From contig NZ_CP141944.1 in the NCBI RefSeq assembly GCF_035658495.1, positions 2,754,001 through 2,818,000 on the forward strand: a stretch of DNA of 64,000 nt. Direction: 5' to 3'. Below are positions 8,740-17,482 of this stretch, in pieces (the stretch's first letter is position 1; each line of letters starts with the position of its first letter). Made by a program: the position numbers and the translations under genes. Source of the stretch: Novosphingobium sp. RL4 (GTDB taxonomy: Bacteria > Pseudomonadota > Alphaproteobacteria > Sphingomonadales > Sphingomonadaceae). The notes below the pieces were generated by a model, which was not told the origin of the DNA, searched no databases, and was given only the letters and a program-made list of their open reading frames with translations.

Positions 8740-9609
8740 TCAGCCGTCGAGCCGCTCCATCGCCGCGAATGCCGCGGCGCGAGCGTCGAATATCTGCTCC
8801 AGATGGTTGACCGGATCGCCCACGGTCACGCCGCCTTCCACCGGGATCACCGCGCCGGTCATGTGGCGCGAACGGTCGCTGGCGAGGAACAGCGCCACTT
8901 GCGCCACGTCCTCCGGCTCTCCGCGCCGCTTGATGAGCTGGTTGGAGAGGTAGACCGCATTCACCCCCTCCTCGATCCGCGCGGCAAGGCCGTTCTCGGC
9001 CCCCTTCTCTCCGAACGAGGACAATTCGGTGCGCACATGGCCCGGCACGATGCAGTTCACCCGGATGCCGTGCCGCGCCAGATCGATGGCGGAGGACTTG
9101 GAAAACTGGATCAGCGCCGCCTTCGACGCGCGATAGGTCATCATCGCATGGCCTGCGAGCGTGCCGGCGATGGAGGCATTGTTGAGGATCACGCCGCCCC
9201 GTTTTTGACCATTTGGGCCTGCCTTCGCCATGATCCGCGCCGCATTGCGCGTGCCCAGCATGGGCCCAAGCACGTTGACGCGCATCACCCGGTCGAAATC
9301 CTCCAGCGTATCGTCCAGAAAGCTGGGAAACGCGCCGCAGGACATGCCCGCATTGTTGAACAGCACGTCGATCCCGCCGAAGCGGGAGACGGCGGCCTCG
9401 ATCATCGCCTCCACCGCCGCCGGATCGGATACGTCGGTGCGCTGGTAGACCGCCGAAACGCCCAGCCTTTCCGCCAGCGCCGCGCCTGCCTCGTCGGCGA
9501 TATCGGCGATGACGACCTTTGCCCCCTCCGCCGCGAACAGTTCCACGGTGGCGCGGCCGATGCCGCTGGCGCCGCCGGTGACGACGGCCACTTTGCCCGC
9601 AAGTTCCAT
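8740..9609 (-). CDS. short-chain dehydrogenase/reductase (SDR)
   Basis: This 289-residue SDR has TGGASGIG at the cofactor site, ADIAD after beta-2 (an Asp suggesting NAD preference), NNAGMS, a catalytic Ser in LNNASIAG, and YRASK for the Tyr-Lys pair. Its start codon overlaps the stop codon of the P450 gene (both at 9609), so the two are translationally coupled. This suggests oxidation of the alcohol made by the P450 to a ketone. The protein carries an extra C-terminal tail of about 30 residues (VGDPVNHLEQIFDARAAA...) beyond the usual SDR end, possibly for oligomer contact. Confidence 0.9.
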   Translation of the reverse strand: MELAGKVAVVTGGASGIGRATVELFAAEGAKVVIADIADEAGAALAERLGVSAVYQRTDVSDPAAVEAMIEAAVSRFGGIDVLFNNAGMSCGAFPSFLDDTLEDFDRVMRVNVLGPMLGTRNAARIMAKAGPNGQKRGGVILNNASIAGTLAGHAMMTYRASKAALIQFSKSSAIDLARHGIRVNCIVPGHVRTELSSFGEKGAENGLAARIEEGVNAVYLSNQLIKRRGEPEDVAQVALFLASDRSRHMTGAVIPVEGGVTVGDPVNHLEQIFDARAAAFAAMERLDG

Positions 9610-10946
9610 CAGCGCGCCTCGAAAGTTATCGGCAGCGACTCGATGGTGCGCGTGGCGACGGTGGGCGTGTAGCGGATCGCGCTTTCGGGAATGGCCAGCT
9701 TCAGGTTCTTCATCTGCCGGACGATCTCCCGCGCGGCCACCTTCACTTCCATGCGCGCCAGCGCCAGCCCGATGCAGCGGTGCGGGCCGCCGCCGAAGGC
9801 CACGTGGCGGCCGAGATTGGGGCGGGTCAGGTCGAACTTGCGCGGCTCCGGGAACACCGTTTCGTCATCGTTGCCCGATCCGTAGACCAGCAGCATATGC
9901 GCATGGGCGGGGATCGTCGTGCCGTTCACGGTGACTTCTCGCGTGGTCATGCGGCTGAGCGCGCGCACCGGCGGTTCGGCGCGCAAATGCTCCTCCACGA
10001 AGCGACCCAGCTGGCGATCGTCGTCCGCCACGCTCTCCAGCAGTTCGGCCATGCCGGGGCGCGTGGTGAGGACGTAGAACAGGTTGCCGATGGCGGTCGC
10101 AGTGGTGTCGTTGCCCGCGATCAGCGTGGCGCGCACCAGCGAGACAGCCTCTGCGAAAGTCAGCTTCTCCTTGCCGCCATCCTCATTGGTAACTTGCGCA
10201 TGAACCAGATCGGAAAGCATGTCTTCCGACGGGTTCCCCTCGCGCTGCCTCATCTTGGCGATCAGGTATTGCTGAAGCTCCGCGATCTGCGCGGCATTGG
10301 CCAGCATCGTCTCGCGGCTCTGCATCGCGCCGATCTGCGCGGTGACCGCGACCGACCAGCGCGAAATCTGCTCCTCCATGCCCTGATCGAGCCCGAGCTG
10401 CTCCACGATCACCCGGATGGTCAGCGGGATCGCGATGTCCTTCACACCGTCGCACCGGCCATCGCCGCGCGCCACCACATCGGCGATCACCCCGCGCACC
10501 ACTTCGGTGATGCGCGGCTCCAGTTCCTTCACGCGGTGCGCGGTGAAGGCCTGCTCCATCAGCTTGCGGATGCGTGTGTGATAGGGCGGATCGGACATGA
10601 TCGCGTCCGGGAAATAGCCCCCGCCATGCTCTTCGAGGTAAGCCTGAAACTCCTCCCGCATCCCGCGCGCCTGCTGTTCGGAATAGCCGTGCTTCACCGA
10701 GAAGGTCACCGGGTCGGACTGGATCTGCGCAATATCCTCGTGCCGCGTCACCAGCCAGGAACCGAGCCGCTCGTCATAGTGGATCGGATCGCCGTGGCGC
10801 ATGACGCGGTAGAACGGGTTCGGCTGCGCCTGGATCGCGGTATCGGCCAGCGAACCGCTGCCCAGCAGCGCCTGCTCTTCGGCGGTGAGTTCCCGCCGCG
10901 CGCTGATCCGGTCTTCGCTTGCCCCAATTTGCGTTGACGTTGCCAT
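9609..10946 (-). CDS. cytochrome P450 (soluble bacterial class I type)
   Basis: The 445-residue protein is a full-length bacterial P450 with no membrane anchor. It has the I-helix oxygen-activation motif AGNDTT, the K-helix ExxR (EHLR), and the heme loop FGGGPHRCIGLALAR with Cys391 as axial ligand. The family hydroxylates unactivated C-H bonds using electrons from a ferredoxin. A [2Fe-2S] ferredoxin gene lies directly upstream in the same operon, and an SDR overlaps its stop codon. No ferredoxin reductase gene is visible nearby, so one must be supplied from elsewhere. The overall sequence resembles steroid/terpenoid-type CYPs, but family numbering would need alignment. Confidence 0.95.
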   Translation of the reverse strand: MATSTQIGASEDRISARRELTAEEQALLGSGSLADTAIQAQPNPFYRVMRHGDPIHYDERLGSWLVTRHEDIAQIQSDPVTFSVKHGYSEQQARGMREEFQAYLEEHGGGYFPDAIMSDPPYHTRIRKLMEQAFTAHRVKELEPRITEVVRGVIADVVARGDGRCDGVKDIAIPLTIRVIVEQLGLDQGMEEQISRWSVAVTAQIGAMQSRETMLANAAQIAELQQYLIAKMRQREGNPSEDMLSDLVHAQVTNEDGGKEKLTFAEAVSLVRATLIAGNDTTATAIGNLFYVLTTRPGMAELLESVADDDRQLGRFVEEHLRAEPPVRALSRMTTREVTVNGTTIPAHAHMLLVYGSGNDDETVFPEPRKFDLTRPNLGRHVAFGGGPHRCIGLALARMEVKVAAREIVRQMKNLKLAIPESAIRYTPTVATRTIESLPITFEAR

Positions 10947-11065
10947 GTACCCTGTCCCGTGAATTGATGCAGCGGTTCGTGCCGCCTCTTGTCATGTTCT
11001 ATGGACCGCGCGGCGACGGCCAACCATGCCCGCCCTCGAACCAAGGCTTGCCCCGAGGGGAAGGA

Positions 11066-11401
11066 TCAGTACCCCGACGCATGCGCCACGGTGACTTCCA
11101 AGCCGTCCAGATCATCGCTCATCCTGATCTGGCAGCCCAGGCGGCTGGTGTCCTTCATGACGTCCGCCACCATGTCGAGCATGGCGAACTCCACCTCGTC
11201 CGGCTCACCCACTTCGTCCCACCAGTCCTGCGAAATGTAGACGTGGCAGGTCGCGCAGGCGCAGCCTCCCCCGCAATCGCCCATGATCCCGGCAACCCCG
11301 CGCCCACGGCCGAGTTCCATCAGGCTCACGCCCTCATCCACATCGGAAAATTCGTGCTTCACGCCGTCGATGTCGGTCATGGTGACATGAAGGTTGCCCA
11401 T
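11066..11401 (-). CDS. [2Fe-2S] ferredoxin, adrenodoxin/putidaredoxin type
   Basis: The 111-residue protein carries the C-x5-C-x2-C pattern (Cys43, Cys49, Cys52) and the fourth ligand Cys90 in LGCQI, which define vertebrate-type [2Fe-2S] ferredoxins. Cys47 is an extra cysteine within the cluster loop. It starts MGNLHVTMTDIDG and is acidic, as expected for a soluble electron carrier. It is the first gene of the operon leading into the P450 at 9609-10946, so it is very probably its redox partner. It could also serve the Rieske oxygenase encoded divergently at 12940, which has no dedicated ferredoxin in the cluster. Confidence 0.93.
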   Translation of the reverse strand: MGNLHVTMTDIDGVKHEFSDVDEGVSLMELGRGRGVAGIMGDCGGGCACATCHVYISQDWWDEVGEPDEVEFAMLDMVADVMKDTSRLGCQIRMSDDLDGLEVTVAHASGY

Positions 11402-11641
11402 AAGTCCGGCCCGGTCCTCTTCGTTTGGTTTTCATAGGTGATGCCGCAGCCGGGAGGCCGCGCAAAGCGCTCCCCGTGCCTTGCGACTTGCCCCAGCAGG
11501 AAAACCGCCACCACGTAGCCGCCGGGCCTTCCGGTACAGGACAAGCCCTCTGCCCGGCCCGTCATTTGCCGCGCCGCACCTCCCTCCTAACCTGCCTCCC
11601 CAAGAGCCACGAGAACACCCGTGGCCAGAAGGAGAAAAACC
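11402..11641. promoter_or_regulatory. divergent promoter region of the two main catabolic operons
   Basis: This 240-bp gap separates the leftward ferredoxin-P450 operon from the rightward amidohydrolase-Rieske operon, so both promoters should lie here. A perfect 6-bp inverted repeat, GCCACG-(8 nt)-CGTGGC, sits at 11606-11625, just before the AGAAGGAG ribosome site of the GTG start at 11642. It could be an operator or a 5' UTR hairpin. No clear -35/-10 pair could be identified by eye. Confidence 0.45.
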
Positions 11642-12928
11642 GTGGGACGGACACTGATCCAGAACGCCACGATATTCGACGGGACGGGCAAAAGCACGAT
11701 CAAGGGCGACCTTGTGGTCGAGGGCAACCGTATCACCTCAGTCGGCACCGCAACCGTCGCGCAGCCGGACGACATCACGATCGACGCCAGCGGCATGTTC
11801 CTGATGCCCGGCATGGTCGAAGGCCACGCGCACCTCTCGTTCGAGAATGTCTGCGCGACCGAGGATCTGATCACCCCCTGTCCCGAAACGCAGGTCTTCA
11901 CCGCCGCGCGCGGGGCCAAGGCGCTGATCGAGGCGGGCTTTACCTCTGCCTACGGTGCGTCCGAAGCGAAGCTGAAACTGGCCGTCGCCGTGCGGGACGA
12001 GGTCAACGCCGGCCGTCTGCCCGGCCCGCGCATCCGTGCGGGCGGCCTCGAAATCTCCGTCACCGGCGCGATGGGGGATGAGAGCAAGCTCCACAATCCG
12101 CGGATCGGCCCCTCCGCCATCGTCGACGGCGTGGAAGAGATGCGCAAGACCGTGCGCCTCCACTGCCGCGAGGGGATCGACAATGTGAAGCTCGATGTCT
12201 CGGGCGATCCGTTCTACCCCGGCACCCCCGGCAACACGACGCCGATGACGTTCGAGGAAGTGCGCGTCGCCGCCGAGACGGCCCATGCCTATGGCCGCAA
12301 GATAAACGCCCACACCCGCTCCATCGAAGGCTCCAAGCACTGCGTCCGGGCGGGCGTGGACGGCCTGTTCCACTGCGAATACGTGGACGAGGAGCTGCTG
12401 GACATGATGGAGGAGGCGCGGGACCGCATCTTCGTGGTGCCCACCGTCGGCCTTTTCGCGCAGATCATGGCGGGCGAGGCTTCGGCGCATGGCCTCTCCC
12501 CCGAACTGGGCGGCTACATGAACATTCCGGATCTGCTGGAAAACTCGGTGAAGACGCACACCGAACTGCGCAAGCGTGGCATCCGCCACCTGATCGGCGG
12601 CGACTATGGCTTCGGCTGGAGCCCGCAAGGTACGCAGGGGCGCGACCTCAAATCCTTCGTCGATTTCTACGGCTACACCCCGGCCGAGGCGCTGGTCTGC
12701 GCCACCCGCAACGGCGGCCTCGCCATGGGATACGGCGGCGAACTCGGCACTCTGGCGCCGGGCAATCTGGCCGACCTGATCCTGGTCGACGGTGATCCGC
12801 TTGCGGACATTTCCATCCTAGCCGGGCCGGAAAAGGTCGCCTTCGTGATGAAGGACGGCGCGGTCCAGAAAATCAGCCCTGCCCTCGCAACACATGCGAG
12901 CACGCCGACGCTCGAAGCGGCGGAATAA
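11642..12928 (+). CDS. metal-dependent amidohydrolase (imidazolonepropionase-like)
   Basis: This protein of about 428 residues starts at GTG 11642 (MGRTLIQNATIFDGTGK), chosen because AGAAGGAG lies about 6 nt upstream; the GTG at 11621 has no such site. It has amidohydrolase-superfamily metal motifs: HxH in EGHAHLSFEN, a candidate bridging Lys in VKLDVSG, His in INAHTRS, His in GLFHCEY and the terminal Asp in IGGDYGF. The C-terminal beta-sandwich returns in LAPGNLADLILVDGDPL. It heads the rightward operon with the Rieske oxygenase 11 bp downstream. Such enzymes cleave amide, lactam or lactone bonds, or decarboxylate. In this cluster it may open a ring, but the substrate is unknown. Confidence 0.88.
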   Translation: MGRTLIQNATIFDGTGKSTIKGDLVVEGNRITSVGTATVAQPDDITIDASGMFLMPGMVEGHAHLSFENVCATEDLITPCPETQVFTAARGAKALIEAGFTSAYGASEAKLKLAVAVRDEVNAGRLPGPRIRAGGLEISVTGAMGDESKLHNPRIGPSAIVDGVEEMRKTVRLHCREGIDNVKLDVSGDPFYPGTPGNTTPMTFEEVRVAAETAHAYGRKINAHTRSIEGSKHCVRAGVDGLFHCEYVDEELLDMMEEARDRIFVVPTVGLFAQIMAGEASAHGLSPELGGYMNIPDLLENSVKTHTELRKRGIRHLIGGDYGFGWSPQGTQGRDLKSFVDFYGYTPAEALVCATRNGGLAMGYGGELGTLAPGNLADLILVDGDPLADISILAGPEKVAFVMKDGAVQKISPALATHASTPTLEAAE

Positions 12929-12939
12929 GGAGCCTCGGA

Positions 12940-14367
12940 ATGAACGTCGCCACCGGAACGCTGCAGCCCGGCGAGGCCCGCTGCCCCGCCGAATCCACGC
13001 AGGACATCATCGCCGCCGACCGCAACGCTGCGCCTGCCTGGGCGGCCAGCGAAAGCTACCACTACCTCGGCAGCGAGGACGTTTCCAAGGAACGCTACAC
13101 CGACCCCGCCTTCGCAAAGGGCGAGTTCGAGCGGATGTGGACGCGCACATGGCAGATGGCCTGCCGTGAGGATCACATTCCCGAAGTGGGCGACTATTAC
13201 GTCTACGATATCGGATCGTACTCCTTCATCGTCACCCGGTGTGACGATGACGAGATCCGCGCCTACTTCAACGCCTGCCTCCATCGCGGCACCAAGCTCA
13301 AGCCCTCCGGCACGGCGGGCTTCGCGGCGAAGCTGAAGTGCCCGTTCCATGGCTGGACCTGGAACCTCGACGGATCGCTGAAGGAAATCCCTGAAAAGTG
13401 GGACTTCGCCCATGTCGCCACGCGGAAGATGTGCCTGCCCGAAGCACGGGTGGAGCGGCTGGGCGGCTTCGTCTGGATCAACATGGACCCCGCCGCGCCC
13501 AGCCTTGAGGAGTACCTCGGCGCCGAGGCCCTCGCTCATCTCAAGGCGTGGAAGCTGGAGGATCGCTACATCTACCTCCACGTCCAGAAGAGCTATCCGG
13601 CCAACTGGAAGCTGACGATGGAGGCCTTCATGGAGGCCTATCACGTCGGCGACACGCACCCGCAAGTCGCGCCCGCCAATGGCGACGTAAACTCTCAGTA
13701 CGATGTCTACGGCGATCACGTGGACCGCTTCATCTCCACGCTCGGCGTGGTCAGCCCCAAACTGCGCGACAAGTACAGCGAGGCGGACATCATCGCCAAC
13801 TTCACGCTGGGCGACAGTTCCTCGCTGGGCGGCAGCAAGCCCGAACTGAAGGCGGGCGAGCGCGCGCGGCAAGTGATGGCGGACATGTTCCGCGACATGT
13901 TCGAAACGGCAACGAACACCGATCTCAGCCACGTTTCGGATACCGAGCTGCTCGATACCTACAGCTACACGTTCTTCCCGAACCTGTTCCTGTTCCCCGG
14001 CATCTCGCTGCCGATGATCTACCGTTTCCGCCCCGACGCGCGCGACCATCGCCGCACGATCTACGAAGTGATGTTCATGCGGCCCAAGCCCAAGGACGGC
14101 GGCGAGGTAGAGACTGCCGAGGTGGAGATCCTTCAGGATCACCAGTCCTTTGCAGAAGCGCAGGGCATGGACCCCGGTTTCGGCCATATCCTCGATCAGG
14201 ATACCGACAACCTCTACGCCCAGCAGGAAGGTCTGGAAGCCAGCGCCAAGCCCGGCATCACCCTGGGCGACTATCAGGAAGTGCGCGTGCGCCACTTCGA
14301 ACAGACCATCGACAAGTACATGGCGCTGCCGCCCTATCAACCTGACTTTAGGGCCCTTCAACGCTGA
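12940..14367 (+). CDS. Rieske non-heme iron oxygenase, alpha subunit
   Basis: The 475-residue protein has a Rieske centre with C113-x-H115 (CLHRG) and C134-x2-H137 (CPFHGW), followed by a catalytic domain whose mononuclear iron site shows H235 and H240 in EAYHVGDTH. The size matches aromatic-ring-hydroxylating oxygenase large subunits. No small (beta) subunit, dedicated ferredoxin or reductase lies beside it, so it may be an alpha-only oxygenase using a shared ferredoxin such as that at 11066. The stop codon overlaps the ATG of the following SDR (TGATG at 14365-14369), indicating coupled translation. It would hydroxylate an aromatic or alicyclic intermediate. Confidence 0.93.
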   Translation: MNVATGTLQPGEARCPAESTQDIIAADRNAAPAWAASESYHYLGSEDVSKERYTDPAFAKGEFERMWTRTWQMACREDHIPEVGDYYVYDIGSYSFIVTRCDDDEIRAYFNACLHRGTKLKPSGTAGFAAKLKCPFHGWTWNLDGSLKEIPEKWDFAHVATRKMCLPEARVERLGGFVWINMDPAAPSLEEYLGAEALAHLKAWKLEDRYIYLHVQKSYPANWKLTMEAFMEAYHVGDTHPQVAPANGDVNSQYDVYGDHVDRFISTLGVVSPKLRDKYSEADIIANFTLGDSSSLGGSKPELKAGERARQVMADMFRDMFETATNTDLSHVSDTELLDTYSYTFFPNLFLFPGISLPMIYRFRPDARDHRRTIYEVMFMRPKPKDGGEVETAEVEILQDHQSFAEAQGMDPGFGHILDQDTDNLYAQQEGLEASAKPGITLGDYQEVRVRHFEQTIDKYMALPPYQPDFRALQR

Positions 14368-15119
14368 TGACGTTTTCACTATCGGGTCGCACTGTTTTCG
14401 TCGCCGGCGCCTCCTCCGGGATCGGCGCCGGTTTCGCGCGCGCCATTTCCTCTGCGGGCGGACGCGTCGTGCTGGGCGCGCGGCGGGTGGACCGCTGCGC
14501 CAAGCTGGCGGCGGAACTGGGCGAGGCACTGGCCGTCGAACTGGACGTGACGGACGAGGCTTCGGTGCGCTCCGCCTTCGATGCGGCAGAGGCCCGGTTC
14601 GGCACGATCGATGGCGTGATCTGCAATGCCGGTGTCGGCACCGGCGGCCGTTCCACCGATGTGCCGGAAGACGGGCTGCGCCGCGTGCTCGATACCAATC
14701 TGCTCGGCGCGATGCTGGTCGCGCGCGAGGCCGGACGGCGGTTGATCGCGGGCGGCAGTCGCGAGCATCAACGCGGGCGCGTGGTGCTGATCGGGTCGAT
14801 CACCGCGCTGCAGAACGGCACCGGCGATGCCCTATATGCGGCCACCAAGGCGGGTCTTGCCCACCTGGGCCGGCAACTGGCGCGCGAATGGGTACGGCAG
14901 GGGATCAACGTCAACACCCTGCAACCCGGCTGGATCGCCACCGAGATCAACACCGACTGGTTCGCCAGCGAGCGCGGACAAGCCGATATCGCCGCCCTCC
15001 ACCGCCGCCGCCTGCTCGATGCCGAGGCGCTGACGCCCACCCTGCTCTACCTGCTTTCCGACGCCTCCGCGCAAGTGACGGGCGCCACATTCACGATCGA
15101 CGACGGGCAATCGTTATGA
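14367..15119 (+). CDS. short-chain dehydrogenase/reductase (SDR)
   Basis: This 250-residue SDR starts MTFSLSGRTVFVAGASSGIG. The dinucleotide motif is AGASSGIG rather than TGxxxGIG. Arg after beta-2 (LGARRVDRC) favours NADP. The motif CNAGVG replaces NNAG, the catalytic Ser lies in LIGSITAL, and YAATK gives the Tyr-Lys pair. It overlaps the Rieske gene upstream and the CoA-transferase gene downstream (ATGA at 15116-15119), so it is tightly coupled on both sides. A role in oxidising a diol or alcohol made by the Rieske oxygenase is likely but inferred. Confidence 0.9.
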   Translation: MTFSLSGRTVFVAGASSGIGAGFARAISSAGGRVVLGARRVDRCAKLAAELGEALAVELDVTDEASVRSAFDAAEARFGTIDGVICNAGVGTGGRSTDVPEDGLRRVLDTNLLGAMLVAREAGRRLIAGGSREHQRGRVVLIGSITALQNGTGDALYAATKAGLAHLGRQLAREWVRQGINVNTLQPGWIATEINTDWFASERGQADIAALHRRRLLDAEALTPTLLYLLSDASAQVTGATFTIDDGQSL

Positions 15120-16276
15120 CGAGTAGAGGCGCCCTTGAAGGGCTTACCGTGATCGAGGTCGCCGAGCGGGTGAGCGGGGAATATACCGGCAAGCTGCTGG
15201 CCGATCTCGGCGCCGAAGTGATCAAGGTGGAACGCCCCGGCGGCGCTCCGACGCGCGCGATGGGGCCGTTCGCGGCGGGGGAATCGACGCTGTTCGCCTA
15301 CCTCAACACCAACAAGAAATCGGTCGTGCTGAACCTTGCCGATGCCGCGGATCACAAGGTGCTGGACCGCCTGCTGACCCGCGCCCATGCGCTGATCGAC
15401 GATCACGACGCGGGCTGGTGCCGGGCGATGGGCCTGACGCCCGAAGCGGTCGCCCCCGCGCATCCCGCGCTGGTCCACACGCTGGTCACGCCGTTCGGGC
15501 AGGATGCGCCGGAAGGCTGGCAATCCGCCCGCCCGATCAACGTCATCGCGGCGGGCGGCTGGGCCTACCACAGCCCCAGCGAAACGCCTGCCGACAAGCC
15601 GCCGCTGAAAGGCGCAGGCCGGTTCCTCTCCGACTACGAAGCCGGGATCGACGCCGCGCTGGCCACCATGGCCTCGCTGCTGCGCCTGCGCCGCAAAGGT
15701 CAGGGCCAGTTCGTCGATATTTCCGAAGTGGAAGTGCAGTTGAACCGCATCGACTGCGTGCTGGACCGCATGCTGGCGGGCGAGGCGGAGCCCAGCGACG
15801 CGCGCACCGCCTACGACATGGGCGGCCCCGGCACGTCCTTTGCCTGCCGCGACGGGCATGTTTTCCTGCTGATGACCAGCCGCGCGCACTGGAAGGGCCT
15901 CTGCGCGCTGATGGGCGATCCGGACTGGACGCAGGAACTGCGGGAGGACTGGCTGGAGTTCGACTGCACCGCGCCCAATGTCGCGAAATTCCGCGAACAC
16001 TTCACAGGCTGGATCGCCCGGCAGGACAAGCATCCGATTACCGAGGCCGCACAGAAGGCGGGCGTCGCCATGGTGCCGGTCCAGACCGCGAATGACCTGC
16101 CCCGCCACGAACAGTTCGTCCATCGCGGCTTCTTCCAGCAGGCGGTGCATCCGGCGTTCGGAGACGTCTCCTACCCCACCGCCGCCTACCGCATGAGCGC
16201 CACGCCGGTTTCGGTGAAGGCGGCAGCACCCTGTCTCGGCGCCGATCAGGAGGAGATCCTCGATGCCGCTTCCTGA
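15116..16276 (+). CDS. CaiB/BaiF family (class III) CoA-transferase, first of a tandem pair
   Basis: The 386-residue protein starts MTSRGALEGLTVIEVAERVS and has the family motifs LLADLGAEVIKVERPGG, LNTNKKSVVLNL and RRKGQGQFVDISEVEV. The residue expected to carry the acyl-anhydride intermediate is the Asp in FLSDYEAG. These enzymes move CoA between acids without ATP. The start codon overlaps the SDR stop (ATGA), and the end overlaps the next CoA-transferase by 14 nt. It may act alone or as a heterodimer with the next gene product. The middle segment is shorter and more divergent than in its neighbour. Confidence 0.92.
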   Translation: MTSRGALEGLTVIEVAERVSGEYTGKLLADLGAEVIKVERPGGAPTRAMGPFAAGESTLFAYLNTNKKSVVLNLADAADHKVLDRLLTRAHALIDDHDAGWCRAMGLTPEAVAPAHPALVHTLVTPFGQDAPEGWQSARPINVIAAGGWAYHSPSETPADKPPLKGAGRFLSDYEAGIDAALATMASLLRLRRKGQGQFVDISEVEVQLNRIDCVLDRMLAGEAEPSDARTAYDMGGPGTSFACRDGHVFLLMTSRAHWKGLCALMGDPDWTQELREDWLEFDCTAPNVAKFREHFTGWIARQDKHPITEAAQKAGVAMVPVQTANDLPRHEQFVHRGFFQQAVHPAFGDVSYPTAAYRMSATPVSVKAAAPCLGADQEEILDAAS

Positions 16277-17471
16277 CCGGAAAGGCCCCCTTGCCGGCAT
16301 CCGCGTTGTCGAACTCACCAAAGTCTGGGCCGGCCCCTACGCGGGCAAGCTGCTCGCCCACCTCGGCGCGGAAGTGATCAAGATCGAATCCCGCTCCAAC
16401 CTCGACGAGATGCGCGCCTATGGCGGCGTGGACATCGACGCCGCGCCCTATTTCCTGTCGATCAATCAGGAGATCCTCTCGGTTCAGGTCAACATGAAGA
16501 CCACCGAGGGGCTGGACCTCGTGAAGCGCATGATCGCCGAGACCGACATTCTGATCGACAACATCCGCCCCGGCGCGATGGAACGGTCCGGGCTCGATTA
16601 CGAAAGCCTCAAGGCGATCAAGCCGGACCTCATCCAGTGCGCGATCAAGATGTGGGGCAGCGACGGCCCGCTGGGCTATCAGACCGGCTACGCCCCCTGC
16701 TTCGCCGCGCTCTCCGGCCTCACCGCGCTGGTGGGGCATGAGGGCGAGACGCCCAAGGGCATGAACATCCGCTACGGCGATTCCACCGCCGGCGCGCTGG
16801 CCGCACTCGCCTGCGTGGCCGCGCTCCACCACCGCGAGAGCACCGGCGAAGGCCAGTTCATCGACCTGTCGGCGGTGGAGGCGATGACCAGCCTCGTCGG
16901 AGACAGCCTCTTCGCCGCCAGCGTCACCGGAGACGTGCCCAAGGCCGACGGCAACCACCACCCGGAGATGGCCCCGCACGGTTTCTACTCCTGCGGCGAG
17001 AGCGACTGGACAAGTATCGCAGTGGCGAACGAGGCCGAATGGCGCACACTCTGCAACACTCTGGGCGCCCCTGCCCTCGCCACCGATCCGCGCTTTACGA
17101 CGCTGGCGAACCGGCTGACCAACCGCGCCGAACTCGATGCCGAACTCTCCGCGCTCACCCGCCCGCACCACGCCGCAGACCTTGCCGAAAAGCTCAGAAA
17201 CGCAGGCGTTCCGGCGTTCAAGGCGATGAGTTCGATGGACCTCTGCTCGGACGGTTTCCTCTGGGGCCGCGACGCCTTCCGCATGGTCAGCGATCACCGC
17301 AACGGCACCCGTCCGATCATCGGCCCGTCATGGCGGATCAGCCCCGAAGGCCCGCAGGTCGAACGCGGCGCTCCCCTGCTCGGGGAGCACAATGGCTATG
17401 TCTACCGCGAGCTTCTGGGCTTGTCGGAAAGCGAAATGGACGATCTGATAGCCCGCAAAGTGATCGACTGA
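16263..17471 (+). CDS. CaiB/BaiF family (class III) CoA-transferase, second of a tandem pair
   Basis: The 402-residue protein starts MPLPDRKGPLAGIRVVELTK. It shows LLAHLGAEVIKIES, the NMKTTEGLDLVKRM segment, RPGAMERSGLDYESL, the catalytic Asp in YGDSTAG and the signature STGEGQFIDLSAVEAM. It overlaps the preceding CoA-transferase by 14 nt, and the two are probably co-translated. Two different full-length class III CoA-transferases in tandem suggest either a heteromeric enzyme or two successive CoA-transfer steps. No acyl-CoA ligase gene is seen anywhere in the cluster, so these enzymes may provide the CoA activation. Substrate is not known. Confidence 0.93.
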   Translation: MPLPDRKGPLAGIRVVELTKVWAGPYAGKLLAHLGAEVIKIESRSNLDEMRAYGGVDIDAAPYFLSINQEILSVQVNMKTTEGLDLVKRMIAETDILIDNIRPGAMERSGLDYESLKAIKPDLIQCAIKMWGSDGPLGYQTGYAPCFAALSGLTALVGHEGETPKGMNIRYGDSTAGALAALACVAALHHRESTGEGQFIDLSAVEAMTSLVGDSLFAASVTGDVPKADGNHHPEMAPHGFYSCGESDWTSIAVANEAEWRTLCNTLGAPALATDPRFTTLANRLTNRAELDAELSALTRPHHAADLAEKLRNAGVPAFKAMSSMDLCSDGFLWGRDAFRMVSDHRNGTRPIIGPSWRISPEGPQVERGAPLLGEHNGYVYRELLGLSESEMDDLIARKVID

Positions 17472-17482
17472 AGGGTGAATTC

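Noticed and set aside
7456..9672. Plus-strand open frame of 738 codons opposite the TonB receptor and SDR
   Set aside because: It crosses two good genes on the other strand and has an Arg/His/Gly-rich composition without domains.
12673..14529. Minus-strand open frame of 618 codons opposite the Rieske oxygenase
   Set aside because: The plus strand has a clear Rieske protein with both metal sites; the minus frame has no motif or start signal.
14150..16276. Plus-strand open frame of 708 codons
   Set aside because: Only the part from 15116 is the CoA-transferase. The first 322 codons are an out-of-frame reading of the Rieske and SDR genes.
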